In this document: piece by piece, positions 15,094 to 22,879 of the stretch | Numbering within the stretch: position 1 is the first letter of the stretch | Layout of the letters: every line of letters starts with the position of its first letter | DNA from: JAYFRC01 sp034926415 | Lineage (GTDB): Bacteria; Bacillota; Clostridia; Oscillospirales; Oscillospiraceae | DNA: 27,747 bases | Direction of reading: 5' to 3' | NCBI GenBank assembly: GCA_034926415.1 | Contig: JAYFRC010000050.1 | Coordinates: forward strand, 1 to 27,747 | Notes under the pieces: model-generated | The model's database searches: none | Seen by the model: the letters and a program-made list of their open reading frames with translations, nothing else | Told to the model about the DNA's origin: nothing | Translations under genes and position numbers: made by a program

Positions 15094-16411
15094 GTATTCC
15101 AGAATGGGTCTGCGGTTTATCCGCCTGTTGTTGATTCCTGCGCTGTGCAGCTTCCTTTTGCTAGGTGTCCTGCACTATGGAGGCAATTTCATGATGGAGC
15201 ATCTACTGGATACTTCGGACTTTGAAATCAAACGAACTGAGGCTCGTGTGGAAGCCTTTCAAAATTATGTGAAGAAAAACAATATTTCTTATACCGATGC
15301 AGACGCCATGCTCGATTGGTGCAATAAACAGCCGCTAGTGCTGATGGAAGTGTACCATAATAATAAGCTTATGTTTAATTCAAGGTATTCCGAATCGGAT
15401 GAGCTTTACAGCAAAGATATTGATGTTACTTATTATGACTGGTATTCCTATTACACGATCCAGTTTTCCGATGGAAACGCAGAGCTTCTTATATACAGCG
15501 ATGAACTCTACCTTTGTAGGATATGGGTAACAATTGCTGAGATTGTAATCTGTGCCGCTGTTTTCCTGTTCATCTTTTTGAGAGGTGTTCGTAAGGTTGC
15601 CTCTTATATCTACGTTCTGTGTTCGGAAATACAGGCGCTGGAAAGCGGAGATCTGGATCACCCGATTACAGTTCAAGGGAAAGATGAGCTTGGAACGCTT
15701 GCACAGGAGCTAGACTCTATGCGTAAAGCCTTTTTGGAGCAGCGCAGTACGGAGGCCGCATCCTTTCAGGCAAATCAGTCGCTGATCACCGGGATGTCCC
15801 ATGATCTGAGGACGCCTCTGACCAAACTGATGCTCTACACAGAGATCCTGCGTAGCGGCAAATACAATAGTGAAAGCCAGATGAAGGATTACCTGATTTG
15901 CATTGACGAGAAAGCCAAACAAATCAAGCAGCTTTCAGATAACATTTTTCAATACTCTATGATGCCAAAGGAAAATGCGGCAACAAAACCAGAGCCGTTC
16001 AGCATGAAAGACGCCTTACATGATTCTCTCTCGGAAATGGTCGGATACCTTTCCCAGAAAGGATATCAATTTGATTTTGCGCTGACCTGGGATGACGAAC
16101 AGATTCTTGTATATGAGCCATTTATAAAGCGCCTGCTTGACAATCTCGCTTCAAACATTGAGAAATACGCCGATATTTCCAAACCAGTCCGCGTTGAGCT
16201 GCTCCGCAACGGAGAATATATCGGCCTTTCCTTTCAGAATGCGATGAGATCCGATTCCACGAAGCAGGAAGGGACAAATATAGGCCTGACAAACATCAAT
16301 TCTATGATGCACAAAATGGACGGAACCTGCCATGTAGAGCAAACAGTGGCCAGCTTTGAAATAGAGCTGTGGTTTCAGTGTGTTCACACCGACGAAAAGC
16401 AAGGAGAATAA
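15086..16411 (+). CDS. VanS-like sensor histidine kinase (second pair)
   Basis: 441 residues. Membrane helices at about 10-30 and 147-166 flank an external sensor with many tyrosines. A HAMP linker follows, then the phospho-accepting histidine in GMSHDLRTPLTKL (H239) and the ATPase domain with LLDNLASNIEKYAD and GTNIGLTNINSMM. The G1 box is degenerate, as in the first kinase. The start overlaps the regulator gene by 8 bases, exactly as in the first pair, which supports a duplication history. The sensor includes VEAFQNYVKKNNISYTDADA, similar to the other kinase. Confidence 0.9.
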   Translation: MYRYSRMGLRFIRLLLIPALCSFLLLGVLHYGGNFMMEHLLDTSDFEIKRTEARVEAFQNYVKKNNISYTDADAMLDWCNKQPLVLMEVYHNNKLMFNSRYSESDELYSKDIDVTYYDWYSYYTIQFSDGNAELLIYSDELYLCRIWVTIAEIVICAAVFLFIFLRGVRKVASYIYVLCSEIQALESGDLDHPITVQGKDELGTLAQELDSMRKAFLEQRSTEAASFQANQSLITGMSHDLRTPLTKLMLYTEILRSGKYNSESQMKDYLICIDEKAKQIKQLSDNIFQYSMMPKENAATKPEPFSMKDALHDSLSEMVGYLSQKGYQFDFALTWDDEQILVYEPFIKRLLDNLASNIEKYADISKPVRVELLRNGEYIGLSFQNAMRSDSTKQEGTNIGLTNINSMMHKMDGTCHVEQTVASFEIELWFQCVHTDEKQGE

Positions 16412-16413
16412 AT

Positions 16414-16533
16414 ATGAAAGCAATATCGATAACAACCCAACGTCATAAAGCCATCACGATACTGATTCTATCCCTGATTGGTGCGGCAATTTCCGCAACA
16501 ATATTTTTTACAAGGGGAAGCAGCGTGTTCTAA
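16414..16533 (+). CDS. 39-residue single-helix membrane protein
   Basis: A short ORF with a textbook AAGGAG site (16401-16406) 7 bases before its ATG, starting 3 bases after the kinase stop, so it belongs to the same operon. A basic N-terminus (TTQRHK) is followed by one hydrophobic helix (AITILILSLIGAAISATIFF) and a short TRGSSVF tail. It may be an accessory of the kinase or a small partner of the envelope machinery; DltX, a small membrane protein of dlt operons, is a functional analogy only. It could also be the truncated start of a longer protein. Confidence 0.55.
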   Translation: MKAISITTQRHKAITILILSLIGAAISATIFFTRGSSVF

Positions 16534-16603
16534 TGCGTATAGGAAAAGTTGACTGTCTTGTTTATATACAGGCACATGACTCCGAAGATCAGCAGATGCT
16601 GTT

Positions 16604-17299
16604 GAAGCAGCCGGATTGTTGATTGCGCTCGTCGTTCCGTAGCTTGCCCAATCGATTATGTCCTTTCTCGAAAACATCAATGAATATGTCGATGCGCTCA
16701 GTGAAACTGCGACATCTTTCATGCCAGGCTTTTCTCTTGATACTTCTATGCCGTGGCTGAAAGATTTGTTTAGGCCGGATGTGGATTATAAAACACTTAT
16801 TGAAAAAGCGATAGAATGGGCTGGAGAGCACCGCGACGGCATTATCGGCGTGATGTGATACATCTTTATGCTTGCAACAGGTCCGCCATACGAGCTGCTT
16901 GTCACGCTCGTCGTTTCCGTGACCAACATAATACCGACCTTCGGCCCGATTGTGGGCGCGGTGATCGGCGGGCTTCTTATTCTGCTCGTCAAGCCGGTGG
17001 GCGTGATTTGGTTCCTGATCTATACCGTCATCAGCCAAACGCTTGATGGTAGCGTGATAAAGCCGATCCTGTTCGGAGACACCACCGGCCTTCGCCCGCT
17101 TTGGGTACTTGCCGCCATTATTGTGGGCGGCAGCTTATTTGGAATTGCAGGAATGCTTATGGGGATTCCCGTGACCGCGATCGTTTCGTCAATTCTTGAG
17201 GAGCATATATCCGCACATCTGAAAAGGCGCGGATATGACAATGAAGGCAGCTTGACCTTGGTATCTGAAAACGAGAAAACAACTACTGTGTTTGGATGA
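16604..17299 (+). pseudogene. Broken AI-2E-family (UPF0118/PerM) permease gene
   Basis: One reading frame holds family sequence with several lesions. It begins without a start codon at GLLIALVVP, is interrupted by TAG at 16640-16642 (where relatives have glutamine), continues LAQSIMSFLENINEYVD, and is stopped again by TGA at 16856-16858. It resumes in the same frame with the strong C-terminal signature VTNIIPTFGPIVGAVIGG and LDGSVIKPILFGDTTGL. About 100 residues of the middle are deleted and the N-terminus is gone. Intact members are eight-helix membrane proteins of about 350 residues. It is non-functional. Confidence 0.85.
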
Positions 17300-17334
17300 C
17301 ACATTTACAAATTCATATAAACGGAGATGGTGAG

Positions 17335-18177
17335 ATGTGCAGAGCATATACAAAAGGCGCACCTTGTCTGTTGTTGCTTTTGATCATAATACTGTGTCTT
17401 TTATCTGCCTGCAATAAAAAAGAAACCACAAACACATCCCAGACTGCTCGTGAGATCGTTTGCTGGGGCGACAGCATGACGGAGGGCTTTGGCGCATCTG
17501 AGGCAGAAATCATGACAGGCGAAGGCCATTTTGATGCCAGCTATCTCTCCTATCCGGAAGTTTTGGAGCAGTTGACCGGAATCACAACTTATAATTTCGG
17601 CGTGCCGGGTGCTTCGTCGGAGGAAATTGCAATCATGCAGGGCGGTATTGCCCCCACAGATGACTTGAGCAGCTACGAAGTAATCGATTATGACTTCATG
17701 GAGCAGGCGCAGAGCCATAAGGGAGATATTCTCGTTTTAGAAATTGGCAGCAATGGAGGCTGGGATGGAGATTACGCAACCCTGATTTCTCAGTATCGGG
17801 CGATGATTGATCATGCAGGATGCGATAAGTACATTATTATCGGCGATACGGATGACCCAGGAAACTCTGCGGATGATGTTGTTGCGGAAGCAGCACTGGA
17901 GCATGAAGAGGAAGCGATTGGGACATCTGATACTTCCTGGGACACCGCTCTGCGGGATGAGTTTGGCGAGCACTTCATCAATATGCGTGCGTTTTTAATT
18001 GAAGATGGGCTGCGTATTACCGGGCTGACACCGACAGAGGCAGATGAGGAAGCGGCGGAACATGACGCGATCTCTGTGCAATTGCGGTCCGATTGGACGC
18101 ATTTTAACTCCTATGGGTATTACGCTCAGGCGGTAGGAGTCTATCAGAAGGGCCTTCAGCTTAGCTACTGGAATTAA
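17335..18177 (+). CDS. SGNH/GDSL-fold lipoprotein, likely extracytoplasmic esterase
   Basis: 280 residues. A signal peptide with hydrophobic core LLLLLIIILCLLSAC ends in a lipobox cysteine. The catalytic blocks of the SGNH family follow: WGDSMTEG (nucleophile serine), GVPGASS, EIGSNGG (oxyanion asparagine) and DWTHFNSYGY (Asp-x-x-His). Such enzymes remove acyl groups from carbohydrates or lipids, here outside the membrane. The ATG at 17335 has GGAG 8 bases upstream; an earlier in-frame ATG at 17296 lacks a site. It lies 155 bases before the modification operon and may deacylate or edit the same polymer. Confidence 0.85.
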   Translation: MCRAYTKGAPCLLLLLIIILCLLSACNKKETTNTSQTAREIVCWGDSMTEGFGASEAEIMTGEGHFDASYLSYPEVLEQLTGITTYNFGVPGASSEEIAIMQGGIAPTDDLSSYEVIDYDFMEQAQSHKGDILVLEIGSNGGWDGDYATLISQYRAMIDHAGCDKYIIIGDTDDPGNSADDVVAEAALEHEEEAIGTSDTSWDTALRDEFGEHFINMRAFLIEDGLRITGLTPTEADEEAAEHDAISVQLRSDWTHFNSYGYYAQAVGVYQKGLQLSYWN

Positions 18178-18331
18178 CAAATACCTTACTCATTCTGCTT
18201 GATTGTACTAAAAATAAGACTTGTTAAGGAATTCATCAGGCGGTCTTTAAGATTCTTGTGCGACAATAAAAGCGTAAACAGCGATGATAGGAATTGTTCC
18301 TTTCAGCTACCCAAGAATGTGAGGAAATACC
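18178..18331 (+). promoter_or_regulatory. Control region of the modification operon
   Basis: Two TTAAG motifs (18224-18228 and 18247-18251) lie 23 bases apart, about two helical turns, resembling the TTAAG half-sites at 12603-12628. No clear consensus -10/-35 pair is visible. A TGAGGA site precedes ATG 18332. It is a candidate target of the neighbouring OmpR-family regulators. Confidence 0.35.
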
Positions 18332-19837
18332 ATGAAAAATATATTGGAATACTTGGAACACAGTGCACTTTGTTGCCCGGACAAGATCGCCGTCATAGAC
18401 GAAACTTCTTCCTGCACCTACCGCGAGCTGGAACGCACCTGCCGATCTGTCGGAACAGCACTGTCAAAACACATTACAGTTGGGCAGCCGGTGGCTGTAC
18501 TGATGGAAAAAGGCATCCCTGGGCTAGCTGCCTTTTGGGGAATCGTTTATGCTGGCGGCTGCTATGTTCTGCTGAACCCCGAGCTGCCCACACCTCGACT
18601 GAAGCAGATCCAAGCGGTTTTGCAGGCGGAATATGTGATCACAGACGCTCCGCACGCAGAACTTGCAACGGAGCTTTTTCCAACCGAAGCGGTCTTGCAG
18701 CTCAATGAACTTAGGAAAGAGGCGGTCGATATAATTTGCCTGCGCCGTGTGCGTGACAAAACGATAGACACCGACCCGCTCTACGCAAATTTCACCTCCG
18801 GCTCCACTGGCGTTCCAAAGGGCGTCGTGGTCAGCCACCGTTCTGTCATCGACTTCATTGAGGCTTTCACCGACATCTTTCAGTTTAAGGCCACAGATGT
18901 TTTCGGCAATCAGGCGCCATTTGACTTTGATGTTTCCGTCAAGGATATCTACACCTCGGCTAAGGTCGGCGGCACGCTGGTGATCATACCCAAGTCCTTC
19001 TTTTCCCGCCCGAGAGAGCTACTGGACTGGATATGCGAAAAGCATATCACCGTTATGATCTGGGCCGTTTCCGCGCTGTGTCTGATTAGTGTGTTTCATG
19101 GGCTGGACTACCGTATCCCCGATTCCGTCCGCAAGATTCTTTTCAGCGGCGAGGTCATGCCCGAAAAGCATCTGCGTGTATGGATGGAGCATCTGCCGGA
19201 TGCGCAGTTTGTCAATCTCTACGGCCCCACTGAGATCACCTGCAACTGCACCTATCATACGATTGACAGAGCCGCCGACTACTCTAACGGAATCCCCATC
19301 GGGCGGTCCTTCCCCAACGAGCGGGTGTTTCTGCTGGACGTCGACGCTCAGGAAGTGAACACTCCCGGCATCACCGGCGAGATCTGCGTGTGTGGAACAG
19401 CTCTGGCACTTGGATATTACCGAAGCCCGCAGCAGACGGATTCGGTTTTCGTGCAGAATCCGCTCAACAGCCGTTATCCGGAGCGCATCTATAAAACCGG
19501 CGACCTTGGAAAATACCTTGATAACGGAGAGTTGATGTTCTGCGGCAGAAAGGATTTTCAAATCAAGTACATGGGGCATCGCATTGAACTGGAGGAAATC
19601 GAGCGGGCGATTGCAAACATTCCCGGCGTTGACCGATGCTGCTGCGTGTTTGACGCAGAAAAGGAACGGCTTTACGGCTTCTATACCGGAAGTCCGGAGC
19701 AATCTGACCTGCGCAGTCAGCTTGCCGAGTTTTTGCCTGTTTACATGGTGCCGCGCACACTTTACAGAATTGACAGCTTCCCGCTGAATAAAAACGGGAA
19801 GATTGATCGCAAGCAACTGCTTGACAGAAAGGAGTAG
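18332..19837 (+). CDS. Amino-acid adenylation enzyme (DltA/NRPS A-domain type)
   Basis: 501 residues, the size of stand-alone DltA. Adenylation core motifs appear in order: phosphate-binding TSGSTGVPKG (155-164), FDFDVSVKD (198-205) with the aspartate that normally holds the substrate amino group, NLYGPTE (295-301), KTGD (388-391), GRKD (405-408) and the catalytic lysine in NKNGK (K490). It should activate an amino acid with ATP and load it as a thioester on the carrier at 21033. At the position of the DltA selectivity cysteine (FCGE) this protein has serine (LFSGE, S272), so the substrate may not be D-alanine. It is the first gene of a five-gene operon. Confidence 0.9.
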   Translation: MKNILEYLEHSALCCPDKIAVIDETSSCTYRELERTCRSVGTALSKHITVGQPVAVLMEKGIPGLAAFWGIVYAGGCYVLLNPELPTPRLKQIQAVLQAEYVITDAPHAELATELFPTEAVLQLNELRKEAVDIICLRRVRDKTIDTDPLYANFTSGSTGVPKGVVVSHRSVIDFIEAFTDIFQFKATDVFGNQAPFDFDVSVKDIYTSAKVGGTLVIIPKSFFSRPRELLDWICEKHITVMIWAVSALCLISVFHGLDYRIPDSVRKILFSGEVMPEKHLRVWMEHLPDAQFVNLYGPTEITCNCTYHTIDRAADYSNGIPIGRSFPNERVFLLDVDAQEVNTPGITGEICVCGTALALGYYRSPQQTDSVFVQNPLNSRYPERIYKTGDLGKYLDNGELMFCGRKDFQIKYMGHRIELEEIERAIANIPGVDRCCCVFDAEKERLYGFYTGSPEQSDLRSQLAEFLPVYMVPRTLYRIDSFPLNKNGKIDRKQLLDRKE

Positions 19838-19840
19838 AGC

Positions 19841-21028
19841 ATGAACGAATTCAAAGGGAGAGAATTATTGGAAAAACAGTCAACGCCCATGTACGCCTAT
19901 GACCTTTCTGTGCTGGAAGAGCGTATCCGCTTCCTTCGCAACCGTCTGCCTGATGGTATTGGTCTGTGCTATGCGGTAAAAGCCAACACTTTTATCTTGG
20001 AGACGGTGAGCAAGCTGGTGGACCGGCTGGAGATCTGTTCGCCGGGAGAACTGCGTATCTGCTGCCGCATGGGGCTCCCTACGAGGAAATTTGTAATTTC
20101 CGGTGTTTATAAAACGCCCAGTCTGATCCGAGAGTTGATTGCACAGGGGCCTGCCGGTGAGCTTTATACCGTTGAGTCCATGCATCAATTCAACATACTG
20201 ATCAATGCAGCGCATCAAGAAAAAAAGCATATTTCGGTTCTCCTCCGGCTGACCAGCGGAAACCAGTTCGGGCTTGCCGAAGCTGAATTGGAGTCCATTG
20301 TCAGAGAGTATCAGCATGATCCGCTCCTGGATATCAGAGGAATCCAGTATTTCTCCGGTACGCAGAAGACTTCCTTGAAGCGGCTGAAACGGGAGCTGGA
20401 CTATCTGGATAGTGTACTGACTGAATTGCAAGCCTACTGGGGATATTCTGCGCCCGAATTGGAGTTTGGCCCCGGACTTCCGGTATCCTACTTTATCGAC
20501 GAGGACTTCGACGAGGATGACTTCTTAAATGAGTTTTCGGCCCTGCTGACAGGAATGCAGTTCAAGACAAAGCTCACGCTGGAGCTGGGACGCAGCATTG
20601 CCGCCAGCTGCGGCGCCTATTTGACAAGCGTTGTCGATAAGAAAACAAACAAGGGCCAGAACTACGCCATTGTGGACGGCGGTATGCATCAGCTGGTCTA
20701 TTATGGACAGTCAATGGCTATGAAGCACCCGTTTGTTCACGAACTTACGCCGCGCATGGATGCAGAGACAGAGCCTTGGAATATCTGCGGTTCACTCTGC
20801 ACCATCAACGATATTCTGGTTAAACAGCTCCCTATGCGCCGTCCCACAATCGGAGATGTCCTCGTATTTGAGAATGCCGGCGCCTATTGTGCGGCAGAGG
20901 GGATCGCCCTGTTTTTAAGCCGGGACCTGCCAGCGGTCATGTTGCTGAAAAACGGTCATGAGCCCGTGTGTGCGCGGACGCATATGCCGACAGAACTGTT
21001 AAACACGCCAAATGATGAAATGAGGTAA
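19841..21028 (+). CDS. Fold-III PLP-dependent decarboxylase (DAPDC/ODC-like, BtrK-type)
   Basis: 395 residues. The PLP lysine is in CYAVKANTF (K47); phosphate-binding EFGPGLP lies near residue 207 and the active-site cysteine loop CGSLCTINDI near 310, followed by FENAGAY. All are hallmarks of the diaminopimelate/ornithine decarboxylase family rather than alanine racemase. The region where LysA has HIGSQ reads YFSGTQ. Family members such as BtrK of butirosin synthesis decarboxylate an amino acid while it is attached to a carrier protein. The operon position between an adenylation enzyme (AAGGAG at its end, 3-base gap) and a carrier protein fits that mode here. Free-amino-acid decarboxylation remains possible. 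Confidence 0.88.
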   Translation: MNEFKGRELLEKQSTPMYAYDLSVLEERIRFLRNRLPDGIGLCYAVKANTFILETVSKLVDRLEICSPGELRICCRMGLPTRKFVISGVYKTPSLIRELIAQGPAGELYTVESMHQFNILINAAHQEKKHISVLLRLTSGNQFGLAEAELESIVREYQHDPLLDIRGIQYFSGTQKTSLKRLKRELDYLDSVLTELQAYWGYSAPELEFGPGLPVSYFIDEDFDEDDFLNEFSALLTGMQFKTKLTLELGRSIAASCGAYLTSVVDKKTNKGQNYAIVDGGMHQLVYYGQSMAMKHPFVHELTPRMDAETEPWNICGSLCTINDILVKQLPMRRPTIGDVLVFENAGAYCAAEGIALFLSRDLPAVMLLKNGHEPVCARTHMPTELLNTPNDEMR

Positions 21029-21032
21029 AAAG

Positions 21033-21263
21033 ATGGAACACCTGATTAAAATTTTGAAAGATATCGAGCCGGATATTGACTACGAAAACTGCAAGGATCT
21101 GATCGACGGTCGTCGTCTGGATTCGCTCTCCATCATTGCGTTGGTGGGAGAGCTGGAGGAAGAATTCGATATCACGATCCCGACGGTCGAAATTACGCCG
21201 GACAACTTCAATTCCGTGCAGTCCCTCTGGGCGATGGTGACGCGGCTGATCGAGGAAGGCTAA
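21033..21263 (+). CDS. Acyl carrier protein (DltC-like)
   Basis: 76 residues, four-helix carrier size. The phosphopantetheine attachment serine is in RRLDSLSIIAL (S31). Helix II is acidic (GELEEEFDI), typical of stand-alone carriers that meet several partners. It starts 4 bases after the decarboxylase stop and ends 1 base before the MBOAT start, so all five genes are tightly coupled. It needs a phosphopantetheinyl transferase; an AcpS gene is at 9624. I assign it as the carrier for the aminoacyl group made by the two upstream enzymes. Confidence 0.92.
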   Translation: MEHLIKILKDIEPDIDYENCKDLIDGRRLDSLSIIALVGELEEEFDITIPTVEITPDNFNSVQSLWAMVTRLIEEG

Positions 21264-21264
21264 C

Positions 21265-22866
21265 ATGCTATCGTTTGCGTCCTATTTTTCAGTGGAGTTT
21301 CTGGCAGTCCTGTTTCCCATCACCGTCGCGACTTATGCCGTTCTTCCGCAGAAGCCGCGACGGATTGTGCTTTTATTGTCCAGCTACGCCTTCTTCTGGG
21401 CCGTCAGCGGAAAGCTGCTGATTTATCTCCTGCTGTCCACGCTCTCCATTCATCATTTTGGGCTCTGGCTGACCGACAATCAAAGGCGATGTGAAAATGC
21501 CTTGGAACAGGGACAAAAGGAAGAACGTAAGGGTATCAAAGCGTGCTATCAGCGGCAGCAAAGATGGATCGTTGCATTTGCCGTTATCCTTCATATTGGT
21601 GTTCTGGCAGTCCTAAAATATTCGCCTTTTTTTGTGACAAATCTGAACGCCGGTCTCAGACTTTTGAAAATGTCCCCGTCAATCGCTGTACCTTCTTTTG
21701 CGCTGCCCATCGGCATTTCCTTTTACACTATGCAGGCGGTGTCGTATGTCTTAGATGTCTATCACCGAAAAATAAACGCCGACCACAATCTTTTTCGTCT
21801 GGCGCTCTATATGAGCTTCTTTCCGCAGATTATGGAAGGCCCGATCTGCCGGTACAGCGAAACAGCAGAGCAGCTGTGGAGTGCACCGCCGATGGAATAC
21901 CGCAATCTTACCTTTGGCCTTCAGCGTGTTCTGTTCGGCATTTTGAAGAAGGTGGTCATCGCAGACCGGCTGAATCTGTTTATCACCAATGTGTTTAACG
22001 GCTATCAAGATTATGACGGCTTCGTAATCGCAGTTGCCGCAGTGTGCTATACCATTCAGCTTTATATGGATTTCTCCGGAACAATGGATGTTGCCCTCGG
22101 CATTGGGCAAATTTTTGGCGTGTCGCTGACCGAAAACTTCCAGCGCCCCTTCTTCTCCAAAACAATATCTGAGTTTTGGAAACGGTGGCATATCACGCTT
22201 GGCACATGGTTTAGAGATTACATTTTCTATCCCATCTCCCTGTCAAAGCCCATGAAGCACCTTGTCTCCAAAGCGAGGAAACGGCTTGGAAATTACTTCG
22301 GAGCACTGTCTGCCAGCGCAGTCGCGCTTTTTTGCGTGTGGCTGTGCAATGGGCTGTGGCATGGTGCCAGCTGGAACTTCATCTTTTTTGGAATGTACCA
22401 CTTTGCCCTGATCCTGGGTGGAAACATCATAAAGCCCTTCGTGGTGAAAATCACGGAGAAGCTGCACATTTCACGAACAACACCGCTTTATCGTGGATTT
22501 CAAATATTACGGACGACTGTTTTGGTTTGCATCGGCGAGATGTTCTTCCGCGCCAACGGCCTTCGCGCCGGTCTTGAAATGTTTCAGAAGATTTTTACAG
22601 GCTTCACATTCAGCACCATTACGGACAAGACCTTTTTTTCTTTTGGTGTAGACCTCTATGACTACATCATTGTAGCAATTGTTTTGCTCATTATTTTTAT
22701 CATCGGGCTTCAGCAAGAAAAAGGCGTTTCTATTCGTGAGCGCATCAGTACAAAGCCCGTGGTGCTGCGTTATGCTGTTTATTACACTTTGATTATGGCG
22801 ATTGTCATATTCGGTGCATACGGAGCCGGTTACATCCCCGTTGCTCCGATTTACGCAAGTTTTTGA
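21265..22866 (+). CDS. AlgI/DltB-type membrane-bound O-acyltransferase (MBOAT)
   Basis: 533 residues with about ten hydrophobic helices. Family blocks include the N-terminal FLAVLFPITVATYAVLP, FPQIMEGPICR, MDFSGTMDVALGIG, the FWKRWHITLGTWFRDYIFYP loop and the catalytic histidine in NGLWHGASWNF. The length and N-terminus are closer to AlgI and PatA than to the shorter DltB (about 400). MBOATs of this group move an acyl group across the membrane to an extracytoplasmic acceptor; in the Dlt system DltB takes it from the carrier protein. The acceptor here could be a teichoic acid, a capsule or another surface glycan. The ATG at 21265 follows GAGGAAGG and overlaps nothing. Confidence 0.92.
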   Translation: MLSFASYFSVEFLAVLFPITVATYAVLPQKPRRIVLLLSSYAFFWAVSGKLLIYLLLSTLSIHHFGLWLTDNQRRCENALEQGQKEERKGIKACYQRQQRWIVAFAVILHIGVLAVLKYSPFFVTNLNAGLRLLKMSPSIAVPSFALPIGISFYTMQAVSYVLDVYHRKINADHNLFRLALYMSFFPQIMEGPICRYSETAEQLWSAPPMEYRNLTFGLQRVLFGILKKVVIADRLNLFITNVFNGYQDYDGFVIAVAAVCYTIQLYMDFSGTMDVALGIGQIFGVSLTENFQRPFFSKTISEFWKRWHITLGTWFRDYIFYPISLSKPMKHLVSKARKRLGNYFGALSASAVALFCVWLCNGLWHGASWNFIFFGMYHFALILGGNIIKPFVVKITEKLHISRTTPLYRGFQILRTTVLVCIGEMFFRANGLRAGLEMFQKIFTGFTFSTITDKTFFSFGVDLYDYIIVAIVLLIIFIIGLQQEKGVSIRERISTKPVVLRYAVYYTLIMAIVIFGAYGAGYIPVAPIYASF

Positions 22867-22879
22867 AAGGCGGTCAACC

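Noticed and set aside
16640..16858. Stop-codon reassignment (TAG/TGA read as amino acids) in the permease gene
   Set aside because: All three stop codons are used normally as ends of intact genes nearby, and the gene also has deletions, so simple decay is the better explanation.
19019..19816. 265-codon minus-strand frame inside the adenylation gene
   Set aside because: It is antisense to conserved adenylation motifs and has no recognisable domain.
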